Positions 11,175 to 22,100 of a stretch of 64,000 bases of DNA are shown piece by piece. The DNA is from Calcarisporiella thermophila CBS 279.70 (lineage: Eukaryota; Calcarisporiellomycota): the NCBI RefSeq assembly GCF_041956535.1, contig NW_027192201.1:424206-488205 (forward strand), given 5' to 3'. Numbering within the stretch: the stretch's first letter is position 1; each line of letters starts with the position of its first letter. The position numbers and the translations under genes were made by a program. Below the pieces are notes generated by a model. That model was given only the letters and a program-made list of their open reading frames with translations, was not told where the DNA came from and ran no database searches.

Positions 11175-11903
11175 ATGCAAAGGGCAACCCTAGTGCGCCG
11201 GTATCTTCCTCGGTTCATTCTTCAGATCCATCCCGACTTCTTCCATGGCACTCCTGACATAAAACAGCTCAATGCACAGTCGCTCCAAACCCTCCAATCT
11301 CGCCTCCAGCCACATCTCGCCTCCTCCCAATCCTCGATGACCCCTTCAAAGAATGACGATGTCGTGCTCGAATTTCACCTCAAGACAAAAAAGCGGATAG
11401 AGCATAAGCTAGAGGGAGGAGAGGGCTTGGTCCAATCCTTCTTGGCACTATGCCAGAAAGCTGGGCTCGATGTCCAGCCCGCCGATCTTGCGGCCTCCGC
11501 GCCTTCTAGCCCCCCTCCTCCGTCAACCTCCACCGTCAAGCATCATGACACGCTTGTACAGCAGTTCGCAGAGCAACTGCGACACTCGGCACCCCCCACT
11601 GCACGGCCCCCATCCTCAATCCACTCTCAACCCAATCGCCTTCTCTTTTTCCGTGCTGACGTCTCTGGAGATAAACGCCAGATAGTTTCCAGGTTAAAGC
11701 GCAGTTTCAGAGAGGGTGGACATGGGCGCTGGTGGGGCCGCGTGCCCGTGCTTGTAGTGGGGTCAGCACTGGACCAATTGCCCGGCCCAGGCTTTCTTGT
11801 AATACGGGAAAATATGTCGAACGAGGAGCTGAGTACCTATCTGTATACGAGGATTCCTCTGGCTTTGAAGGAGCTAGAGGCCAAAAGAGCAGCTGTACTC
11901 TAA
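11175..11903 (+). CDS. DUF4460/TCAIM-like protein, probably mitochondrial
   Basis: Single-exon gene of 242 residues. The N-terminus RRYLPRFILQIHPDFFHG matches the DUF4460 signature seen in the mitochondrial protein TCAIM; it contains an HPD tripeptide (residues 19-21) as in J-domains, followed by a helix NAQSLQTLQSRL. The extreme N-terminus is basic with no acidic residue, which suits mitochondrial import. A low-complexity Pro/Ser linker lies at about 105-155. The C-terminal third (VPVLVVGSALDQLPGPGFLVI) could match the companion DUF4461 region in reduced form. Molecular function is unknown. It is shorter than animal TCAIM (about 500 residues). Confidence 0.72.
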   Translation: MQRATLVRRYLPRFILQIHPDFFHGTPDIKQLNAQSLQTLQSRLQPHLASSQSSMTPSKNDDVVLEFHLKTKKRIEHKLEGGEGLVQSFLALCQKAGLDVQPADLAASAPSSPPPPSTSTVKHHDTLVQQFAEQLRHSAPPTARPPSSIHSQPNRLLFFRADVSGDKRQIVSRLKRSFREGGHGRWWGRVPVLVVGSALDQLPGPGFLVIRENMSNEELSTYLYTRIPLALKELEAKRAAVL

Positions 11904-12478
11904 CTTTTCGCCATGGATTTGTACCCCTTATTCTTCTTTTTATGCTTGTATATACCCTAGTCTCATCCCCACCCGTCCTCCTCCTCACTCACCCCCATTG
12001 TACACTTCATTGGATCCTTGAGAGAATGAAAGGAACAAAGCGGCATATCAAAGATCTCATTTTTTTTTCTCGTATATATAATAAAGAGAATGAAGTAAAA
12101 CTATATACGTCTTGAAGCAAGCCAGTGGTGATAAAAACACAACATATTACAATAGAAGTAACAAGATCAGATGTAAAAATACGGGGAACATGGCACACAC
12201 ACACTATAGATAATAAAACAATGGGGAGGGGGGTAGGGAAATGAGCTTCGCCAAATAAAAAAAAAAGATAAGGTAATATAAAAAACTGAAAAATAGAATG
12301 AAATATAAAAAAATAGAAGTAGAACAATGTAGTTATACATACTAAATATATACAGAGTGATAAATAAGGGAAAAAAAAAATAAGCGAGCACTATGTATAT
12401 GAGGAAACCTTGTGTATTCATCCCCTCATCATTTTATCTCTTTTACCTCCAACTTCTCTTCACGCCCATGCAACCCCT
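11904..12478. other. Convergent spacer DUF4460 / Rua1-like gene
   Basis: Very A-rich between about 12055 and 12400, with several short A runs. No gene recognised. Confidence 0.6.
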
Positions 12479-14092
12479 TCATGGGCGGTGCTGTTTCCGT
12501 GGCGCCGCCCCAACTGACTTTGGCTTCATATATACATGACAGCGGTGTGCGTGTTTGTACCAGAGCACATCGTTGCGCTTTTTTGCGTTATGGATGGGTA
12601 TCCATCTGCGGCACTGGTGGCACAAACCCTCGGCCACATTGCCGTCCAAGGTTCGCATCTCGATCGGCCGGGTGAAGGGGCGTTTGGACACGGATGAGAC
12701 ACCGTGGTAAAACCTAGAAAACAGAGCACGCCAGTGAGCTTACCCTAAGAGGAGCAGCAACCATCTCTTTCCGATAACTACTTACTGCTTATGGTACCAG
12801 TATGCGCTGTTCTTGAGCTGTAGCCATCGCCCGGGCTTGCAGTCATCACAGTATCCCTCCTTCATCGGCCCTGAGAAGCGCACCCAACGCGGGGTGTAGC
12901 GATCGTCGGGATAGAGGATGGATTGGCGGCGCGGCGTGACATCGAATTCCGGGACTCCAAACCGTAAGTCTCGGGGGCTGGGCGGGGGGGTTTCATGCTG
13001 GACAGTGGGAGGCATGAAGGATGGCATATTCCAGTCCAAGGATTTTGTCCGACGAGAGCCTCGAGCCTGCATTGATAGATCGCCACTCTCCCTGTCATCG
13101 TTGAACGTATCACCGAACGACCGCTTGCGAATTGGATCGTAAGCGTAGGGGCGGGGGACGGCGGCGCTGTCCTGGCCTGGTGCTGGGGCCTGCTCTTGAG
13201 CCTGATTGGGGTGATAGGTTGGATAGATACTGTAATCATCCTCGGGCTGATTCTGGGACCACGATAAACGCATCGAGGCGTTCGGATACACACCCTCCTC
13301 GCAGGATGTTTCTATGACGCTCTCGCTTCTTCCGCCCGTATGTTGTACAAAGGAAGAGGGCACCTGGCCGTGGCTCCTCTCCAGCGGGCTGAGGATGGTG
13401 GGGAGAGCAGAGACCTGGTGCGGGGCGTAGGAGGACGGGGCGGGCGCAAGCTGGCTCGGAGGGAACTGCCTCCACGAGGGGTCCCCAAAATTGATTTGCA
13501 TTGGGTTGGAGTGGGAGGGGAGGGGGCGGCGGAAGGGGGGCTCGCTGGTCATCATTGAGGGAAGAGTATTGGCTTCTATCGGAGGTCTGCCTGGGTCGTT
13601 TGAGGCTGTGGAGATGGGCTGAGAGGAGAGCGTGCCGATGTTGTCGCCTAGAAATAAGCAGCACAAGTTAGAGGGGGATGGGGGCGGGCGAGCCATCATT
13701 TATCCGATTTTCCTCCCAAGCCTACCTTTCTGAACGCCGAAGTAGTTTTTCTCCGGCCTAATGTCCACGCGGGGTTCTAATGCGGCAATGAGGATGTCGA
13801 GCGAATTCATCTCTGGTCCCACGGCGTAATCTTGATGCTGCGGGGGGGATGGGTGCATTGGATGCTCGTGAGCCAAGGTGGCGGCTGAGGTTGATGCGTA
13901 AGAGGTCAGCACGGCGGGCGAGCTGTAGCGCTTGTGCAGTTTACTTAGATCGGGATTCTTGGCGGCTGATTCGGCGGCAATGGATTGCGGCAGGAAATAG
14001 TCGGGCATTGCGTCAAGGGCAGCTTCAGAGGGGGAATCAAAGGCCTCGGCCTGCTGGAGTGGAGGAAACAAGAAAGATGGATCTCTCCGCAT
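12479..14092 (-). CDS. Transcription regulator with Rua1-type C-terminal zinc domain
   Basis: Exons (minus) are 14092-13726, 13647-12786 and 12713-12479, giving 487 residues. The first 350 residues are low complexity, rich in Pro, Ser, Gln and Asn. The last 120 residues match the Rua1 C-terminal domain: RWVRFSGPMKEGYCDDCKPG, then YWYHKQFYHGVSSVSKRPF, then GLCHQCRRWIPI and LWYKHAHRCH. The paired CxxC and HxxxC positions look like zinc ligands. Rua1 in Ustilago activates glycolipid biosynthesis genes; the target here is unknown. Exon 1 is preceded by a good acceptor (TTTTTAG, minus), so an additional 5' exon upstream of 14100 is possible and the true N-terminus uncertain. Confidence 0.8.
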
Positions 14093-15779
14093 GGCCCGCT
14101 AAAAAGCACAAAAAGACGCTAGAAACAAGCGTAGCACGAGAATGATCAAGACAAAGAGGTGTTGTGGAGAGTCAGAAGTCGAAGGCCGCCTTAGCAAAAA
14201 TTAATCTGACCTAAATTGATTTGTTGCGTCAGTGCGCTGTGTCAAGTTCAACCACCGTTTCAGCAAATGGGGCGAGGCCTCCTCCCAGCCACGGCCGCCG
14301 GCCCATTTTAGCCGCTTCCAAGACCTCGGCCCTAGCCTCGTGCCGCCCCCCGGCCTGCCCGCTCCTCCCCGTCCCGCGACTGGCTTGGCTTGGGCTCGTC
14401 CTGGCGAAATGGACGCGCCGCACGTGAGCCGTCTGGCCCGCCTCCCTCCTGCCTTGCAGATCGGAGGAGCTGCGGATGAAACCGTGGAGGATCCCCCTGA
14501 TTGCAGCGGACTTTCAACCGCAAGCTCATTGAGACTGGACTGAGTCGAGCGGGGGACTCGACTGCTCTGCGACGCACGCGAGTCAGAGAGAAGCGTCCCT
14601 TGCGACGAAGCTTAGGCACCCTTTCCGATAAGCGCGGCCGGCCGCAGGCTCGAGATTGCCCCCGTTTCATCCCTCCCTCTTTCCCACGCGATTGCCGCCC
14701 GGCTAGTCCCCAGGCCCCTGTGACTGCATGCTGCGGCGCAGCAGGGTATGGGGCTTTATCCTCTGCAGCAGGAGGGCGCGGCCGGCGCTCGTGGCGCCTG
14801 GGTGAAGCCCACGCATGAATATTTGGCCGGTGCGGATTTGCAGTTCATGCACGGGACAGGCGATGCTCCTTTCACTGGAGCGTCTGGGGTTGCAGAGCCA
14901 CATAAGACCTCTTCGTCTCGGTGGGTGGCGCATCCAAATGCTGAGCATATTCAGCTTAGGCTCGTGGACCTAGTAACGAAATCGAGCTCACCTTAGAGCG
15001 GCTCCTGGTGCCTCGAATGCACTCCAGAGGTTGTCCTGTAGGCTTTCCACGGCGGTGGCCGGTTTGCGAGCCCACGGTACAGCCGAGTTCCACGGGGAGC
15101 TGTGGCTGCGACGCGAAGCCTGATTGGAAAGGTCCGAGGTTTCTCTGGCACTTATTCTTTTGCTAGGGGCAAGATGATAAGGTGGGAAAAATCAGGGTTG
15201 GTCCATACAATGGCATTGTCTCTGTTGAAATAAAGCAATTGGTCGTGTACCGAGCCACTAGAGCCGATCTTTTCATGCTCTAGAGAGCCTCTTCGCCCTT
15301 AAACTCTCCACCCTAAATATCTCGCCACCATGATCTCTAGGATGGATGGGGCCATATTAAGACTAGTTCAAGTGTCAGACGGCGGGATATGGGATAGCCA
15401 ATTTATTTTATATAGAATCTTGAAAAAAAAAAATAACCATTAAGCATACTTTTCTCATAGCTTTGTCATTAATGGAAAATAAAAATTGGGCAAGAGCATA
15501 GATACACAGAGCAATAAAATAGAGTTTAAGGCATAAATCTGATAAAATACATAAGCCCTTGTTTCTCTCGGGAGCTTCGAGGAGAAAGAATCTATAATTA
15601 ATGATACAATAGAAAAAAAAAGTGAATCTGTATCTGTGTTAATAGAAAAGATCAGTGAAGCCAAGCGAAGGGGAATGGGGTGGAGATACACAAAAAAATG
15701 CGAAGTATAAAATAAAAAATATTATAAAAAAAGACAAACTGTACAGGGGAGAGCGATGGGGAGAGGCTGTAGATTTCGA
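14093..15779. other. Long GC-rich upstream region of the Rua1-like gene
   Basis: 1.7 kb with no gene I can support. From about 14250 to 15150 it is markedly GC-rich for a gap in this window and has many short open frames on both strands, none with recognisable protein character. A perfect 12-bp palindrome GCGGCCGGCCGC lies at 14634-14645. The stretch 15400-15780 is AT-rich and is the 3' region of the next minus-strand gene. It probably serves as an extended promoter or 5' leader. Confidence 0.5.
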
Positions 15780-17593
15780 CTACGCTGCATCCTTCTCCTC
15801 TGAACGTTTATCCGGTTTGGCATCGGTAGAACTCGTTTGAGAGGCCGGCGAGAATGTTTTCCCGCGGTACATAAAGCAGGCATAACCCAGCCCAGCAAAG
15901 AAAAGCAAGAGAATTGCCTATCGGATGATTAGGATGAATTGAGCCAAGATGCATTAGGTCGCAGTAGAAATAGGTAAATATAATAAAAAAAAAGGAAACT
16001 CACGGCAAGCTCAACATAGATGCGCCAGTTCATCCGGAAGTCGATTCGATGATTGCGATCGAGGATATCCCACACGTCAATCCACAAACCACCATTGGCA
16101 AACATGTCAATGCCAAGTACAAAGCAAAAGCTACCGATAAACGCGAAGGAGAATATCAGTACGTACCACTCTATGAACGCCATAAGGAATATCCCCGCAA
16201 AGGCAAATGCGACTATAAAGAAGGCGCGGGCGAGTTCCTATGAAGAAATAGGAGCCGGTCAACATCGGCAAACTCAGTAAGGGAGAAGGGAAGAGTGATG
16301 AGGGGGGAGGGTGAGGGACCAATTAAGAGAGAGCGTGTGTGTGCGTGTATACGTTTGTATGTGTAAAAATAAATGGTAAGGTGACTTACATTGGTAATGA
16401 TGTGGTCCCTGCTCCACGAGAGAATAAAGATCGCTAATGCGAACCCGCCTAATCCTAAGACAAGCGGAAAAAAAAATCAGTGAAGCTCTGGATGGAGGAT
16501 ATCCGGCAGAGCCAATTTAGCAAGCTACCTCCAACGAAGAACACGGCAATTCGGATCAAAAAGAGGAACGCTATCCCTCCAATGAATGCAAAAATGAAGC
16601 ACAGCACCATGTAGAGGACGTTGCGATTCGATCCATAAGACTGTGGTGGCTCCGAATTTGCCAATGCAACGAAGCACAAGACCCCAAAGAGGATGAATCC
16701 AACGCAGAAGAGCGCTCCACGGCTGACACCAAACCCACCAAAGAGGAGGAAGAGACCAATAAGTAATAGGACTGAGCCGATGAAGCAGCGTTCCGGAGTG
16801 AGCCAAGGCCCTGCAGGGATTCCTACAGTCAAATCACTCGTTTAGCTTCCATTAAACCTCCTACTTTGGCTCTAAAATGAAGCCTACCTTGGTTGGGCCT
16901 CTCGGTCATAGGTTCTGAGCTGGAGTTGGATGAATTGGACTCTGAGCTGGAGTTAGATGAACTCGAGGATGAGCTAGAGTTGGATGAATTGGACTCTGAG
17001 CTGGAGTTAGATGAACTCGAGGATGAGCTAGAGTTGGATGAATTGGACTCGGAGCTGGAGCTGGATGAATTGGTCTCGGAGCTGGAGCTGGAGCTGGTGC
17101 TGGTGCTGGTGCTGGACGAACTCGAGGATGAGCTAGAGTTGGATGAACTGGACTCGGAGCTGGAGCTGGATGAATTGGTCTCGGAGCTGGAGCTGGATGA
17201 ATTGGTCTCGGAGCTGGAGCTGGATGAACTCGAGGATGAGCTAGAGTTGGATGAATTCGACGACGAGTCAGGGGAAGTCGGAGAAGGCGGAGAAGGGGTG
17301 GTAAGCTGGGGTGGATTCCGATCATTTTGCGGTTGCTTGCAACACACCTCGTAACAAGGCGCATTGCAATTTTCCGGCTTACAATTACACTTGGAACAAA
17401 TATCCTGCGGGGTACAAGGATTGCAGCGTTTTTCCGCCCATAGCTCCCTCCCTATCTCGTTTTCACTGTTCCAGCGAAAGGATTGTAAATTTCCTGATAG
17501 AGCTTGGGCTAAAGCTGGCCCATGAGAGTTAAGCAAGAGCAGAGCCAAGAAAAAATAGGCAATATAAGATCGAGGGGCCAAATGGTTCGCCAT
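15780..17593 (-). CDS. TM7SF3/TMEM198-like (DUF4203) membrane protein with Ser-rich ectodomain
   Basis: Exons (minus) are 17593-16888, 16822-16529, 16454-16390, 16237-16004 and 15917-15780, giving 478 residues. Residues 1 to about 30 form a signal peptide (core IAYFFLALLLLNSHGPALA). Next comes a Cys-rich patch of eleven cysteines with CNPC, CSKCNC and CCKQ. A repetitive Ser/Asn/Thr/Glu stalk of about 110 residues follows. The C-terminal half has about seven hydrophobic helices matching the DUF4203 fold, with internal GGFG and GGLGGF glycine motifs, and ends in a charged tail (DKRSEEKDAA). Surface localisation with an extracellular N-terminus is inferred. The family function is poorly known; a sensor or channel-like role is speculation. 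The ATG at 17593 is chosen because the signal peptide starts there. Confidence 0.8.
16914..17262. repeat. Imperfect tandem repeats encoding the Ser/Asn/Glu stalk
   Basis: Diverged tandem units of about 24-30 bp with the core GAGTTGGATGAATTGGACTC (+ strand). They encode SSS-E-S/T-NSS runs on the minus strand inside the TM7SF3-like gene. Unit number is likely to vary between strains. Confidence 0.8.
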
Positions 17594-19128
17594 GCATAAA
17601 TATACTGGCTGAGTTTGTCTAAGAGCCGAGGGGGGTAGAGCTGAGAAAAGCTTGCGAGGTTTAGAGCGCAATGATGAGACGAATGGAGCAAGCAAAGCCT
17701 GTAATCCTACCTTGATTGCGCGCTATTTTTTCGAGTACAGTAGTTGAAACGCACAGCTGTCAGCAGGGGTGACAGCCGTCGTTGACAGGTATAATAATGG
17801 GAGTTGGGGTAACCGCTTTGCTGAGTGTGTATGGGCTCACCCCCCTAATCCTTTTGACAATTATAGAGAGAAAATGGATTCGTCTAATGGCGAACGCGAA
17901 TTGAAGGAGCAGGGAGCAGCCCAGGTGCAAAAACTAGGAATAAAAATAAACCGTTTCATCGAGCTAGAACAAATATAAGAGCGCAACTCGACCGAAAAGA
18001 AAGCCGTTACGCGTTGTTTTAAAATTTGAATAACTGGATGAAAGCAATCTTCCTAATTTTGCTAATGATCTTGGCGATGGCCCAATGGGATGGCGGGGAG
18101 AGTTTCGTTTTTGCATGCTTGTGACCGTTGTCGTTTAAATTGTTGAAATTCGAACTTGGTGCTAACACGGAGGTTTTCCAACGGTAGAAATGCTGATGGT
18201 TGCAAGGCTCCAGCGTCCATATCACAGATTTCCGACTATCCCTAGTTAAGGGGAGGACGGATTTAATTTCCTCAAGTAGTCCGTATTCCTCATTTTCTGG
18301 AAGTGCTACGCTTGGAGTGATGCCTGCTATCCATTGTGAATGGATTGCCTCGGCTGGCTAATAACTTAGTTACAAAAGAAGCTCGAGAATTGCACTATTT
18401 TTCTTTATATTTAGCCATAACAAGGTTGTTCATCCGTCATCCAATAAAGAGGACGATGTTTTTTTATACGTCAAAGATATTGCGCAATATTGGTGAAAAT
18501 GGAAAGTTATGATTAGCTAAGGAGGGATATGATACCTGTTGTTGAATATTAAAATTTTTATTCCATTAGGGACTCGCCAAAATCGACGATTGCTCTGCCC
18601 AGGCAAATTAAATTTCAATGGCCCTCCTTACCTCATCCTGTCGATACCTATTTGTTGATCAAGGTCAATTCCGGCATTTTGCTAGCGCAGCCTGGGGATA
18701 GAGAATTACGTGACGCAAACATGTGACGAAACGATTTTTATTTCAAAGTGTGGAATATAATCATTGGCCAACTGCTGGGACAAACTCTCCTGTCTTCGAA
18801 AGAGAGAACACAAAAAAGCTCTGCTGTTCTTTTTCCCCTTGTTTTTTTTTTCTTTGCTCTATTCTTTAAATTCGCCACGCGAAACCAACCCTACAAAACG
18901 GTAGAGTAGACCGTCTCCTATTACCTCTCGTTTCTAAGTGGACGCTTACGGGTGCCCTACTCATCATCTCATACTAATCTTTTGCCCTTGCCTCTCCACC
19001 GGGGAAAATATTTACAGGCGAACTGGACCCACTCCTTTTGATTCCCCACTCAAAACACCATCTCCCTTGTCCCCGTTCCTCACTCTAGCTTTTAAACAAG
19101 TCCTTTCTACTTGGTTCGACAAACTGCC
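17594..19128. promoter_or_regulatory. Divergent 1.5-kb region TM7SF3-like / vigilin
   Basis: No gene supported. A perfect inverted repeat GCTGTCA-7-TGACAGC lies at 17756-17776, with a further TTGACAG just downstream. The last 300 bases before the vigilin ATG are pyrimidine-rich, typical of a transcribed leader. Confidence 0.5.
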
Positions 19129-22100
19129 ATGGAGACAGATCTGGCCCCTCAGCAGAACCTTCACGAAGACTCTAAAGTCTCCGACCTCCCGCCCTCCGTG
19201 CAGTTGCAGCGGATTCATGCCCAGGCTGAAGATGAACCCGTAGACACGATTGCCGAGTCATCCAACCCATCCAGCAAATCGTCTCCACGGAATGGAGCCA
19301 AGGGTGTGCCTGTCGATCTCTCCAGCGAGTCCATGTTTCCATCTCTTTCTGCCTCGCCCGCCGCTAATGTTTCGGCCCCTGTCTGGGGTGCTTCGCGTCC
19401 GGGCGCTCGCAAACCGGCCGCATCACCCTCAGCCCCCTCTGCGGCCGCGACGAAGCAGGCTAGTCAGCCATCATCCACCGCTGGACTGGTTACACAAGTG
19501 TTGGATTTACCGCAACATCTGCGTCAAACAGAGCTGGGATCTAAATCAATGGGCGAGACGGTAAAGCAGGTGATGCAGCGCACACAGACACAGATTGAGG
19601 TGTCGACCGCGCGCCGCACCGGGACAGTCACATTTTTGATTCGCGGGAAGAGCGAGGCAGTACAACGGGCGAAGCGGGAGCTGCTCGCCAACCTTGCCAT
19701 CCGCGTGACGCTTACTGTCCCTGCTCCACTCTCGACACGTCGGTTTATTATTGGTGCGCGGGGCAAGACCTTGCAAGGGATCATCAATAAAACTGGGGCT
19801 CGAATTCAGCTGCCACCGCGTGAGGAAGTCGACCAGTCATCTCCGCTGGAGAATGAGGAGGCGAGCGAAGACGAGGAGACCGTCGACATCACCATCACGG
19901 GCGATATCGATGGGGCCAATATGGCCAAGGAGGAGATCGAGAAGATCATTAATGAGAGGGTAAGGGACCGCCTATTTACTGGTGGGCACCGGGAGTGGGC
20001 CCCCCGTCATTCATCCTTTCAAATTCATTTGCCTTGCCCTGTAGACCTCCAAGAAATCGGTCCGCCTGTCGCACATTGAGCCCGAGTATTTCCCCCTTAT
20101 TGCTGGCGCGCACAATTCCCGTGTAGAAGAGATTATGAAGGAGACTGGAACGCGTATTCGAGTGCCACTTTACGCCGCCATCGCCGATCATGACGAAGAG
20201 TCAGATAAGAAACGTGACACTACCATAGTTGTGTCGGGTGACAAGGACGCGGTAAAGAAGGCCTCGGATATGATCGAGGAAATTTACGACCAAATGGTAT
20301 ATTCCCCCGTGTAATATTCAATGTGAAATACGAGTTTTTTTTTTCTAACGAAGCGCCGCTTGGTTGATTTACAGAAACGGACTTCGCGGACGTTGATGGT
20401 GACGATCCCAAAGCGCCAGCACAAATATTTGATTGGGAAGGCTGGCGCCAACCTTCAGGAGGTGTTGGAGAAGACTAGCTGTGTGGTGGAGCTCGCACCT
20501 CCTTCAGACCCCTCTGAATCGGTGACGATCCGCGGGCCTGAGTCGCAGCTTGTGCCTGCGCTCACCCTTGTGATGGAAAAAGCCAACTCAACACGAGTGG
20601 AGTCGCTCGATTTCACGACTGTGCATCGTGCTGCGGACCCGCTCGCTCACGCTCGTCATGTTGCCGTCTACTTGACGCGAGTTGGCCGCTTTAAAAAGAT
20701 AGAGCAGGAGCACAACGTGCAAGTGTTTATGCCGCGCGCTAGTGCCATGCAGCAAGGAAAGGTCGCTGCCGATGTGGTTGGCAAGGTGCTTAAGGACGTG
20801 GAGCAGGGTCGCCTGGCGTTGTTGGAGCTGGTGAAGACAATGACCCCTGAGATGTTTGCCACCCTTAAGGTCGACCCCATGTATCATGGACACATAATTG
20901 GGCGCAAAGGCCAGGTGCTCCAACGGATCAAGGAGACTTATGGCGTCGAGGTGGTGGTCCCGGAGGAGCGCGACGATAGCTCGGATATTGTTCTTGTTCA
21001 TGTGGGCAAGGAGAGCGAGGGACCGCTGGATGCGAAGCAGAAGCAGGTTGTGCGGGACATGCTGAAAAAAGCAGAGGAGGAATTGCTTCGCATCACCAAT
21101 GAAGCGGTCAGTACTATCGTATAGAGTTGATTTCGGAGCCTTTCCTAAACCAATCCGCTATTTTCGTTTCAATATAGGCGGACTTCACCTCTCAAACGCT
21201 CAACATTCCCTCCCGGTTCCACCGCACGATCATTGGTCCTAAGGGCGCAACTCTTAATGAAATTTTGGGTGGATCGAGCTCTCCAGTTATCGTCAGGTTT
21301 GGGTCTAGCTCTCGTGCTGAGGCTTCTGGAGGAGAGGTGGCGACTACTAAGAAAGAGACGACCCTTGGCGAGGATTCGGTGCTTGTTAAAGGCCCTCAGG
21401 AGGAGGTAACTCGCGTGGCGCAAGAAATCAACAAGTTGTATGAGGAAGCTAAACACCATGAGGTAAGAACCCCCCCCCCCATTCACTTTATTCGTTGCCA
21501 CTAAATTGGAGATAACGCATAACCTCTCCTCTACAGGTCATGAATTCCTATTCAATTGATTTCAATATCCCGGCGCGGTACTCTCCCCACATCATCGGTA
21601 AGGGAGGAGTGAATATCACTCGCTTAAAGGACGATCTCAGGGTGCGAGTTGATATTGAGGGCGAAAAATCCGACCCCAAGTCCAATGATACGGTCAAGGT
21701 GACCATCCAGGGTGAAAAGAAGAACGCTGAGGCTGCTAAAGCTCGTATTCTCGATCTCGTGGACAAACTGGTGGGTGCTTATAATGCATACCAGGCGGAA
21801 TGGTTCGCTCATTCACTCCCTCCTCCTTCCCCTTCCCCTTCCCCTTCCCCTTCCCCTTCCCCTCATTGTAGGCCGACGAGACAACTGAGATGCTCAACAT
21901 TCCCGCTTCATTCCACAAGGCCCTTATTGGTGCTGGTGGTGCGAACGTGAAGAAGTTGGAGGAGCGGTATGGTGTGGCCATCCGGTTTCCTCGTGAGCGC
22001 GACTCTCCGGCTGCCGATGGAGACGAGGTCTCTGGCGAGAACCAGCAGAAGCCTAAACAACAAGGGCCCGACGAGATCTTGCTCCGTGGTGGACGGAAGG

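Noticed and set aside
14221-14948. Several overlapping open frames of 65-110 codons in the GC-rich island
   Set aside because: Open on both strands as expected for GC-rich sequence; Arg/Pro/Ala-rich composition, no start context, no domain, no splice continuity.
16893-17354. Plus-strand 153-codon open frame with ELELDE repeats
   Set aside because: It is the antisense shadow of the Ser-rich stalk. It lacks any conserved sequence, and the minus-strand gene has a signal peptide, introns and a membrane domain.
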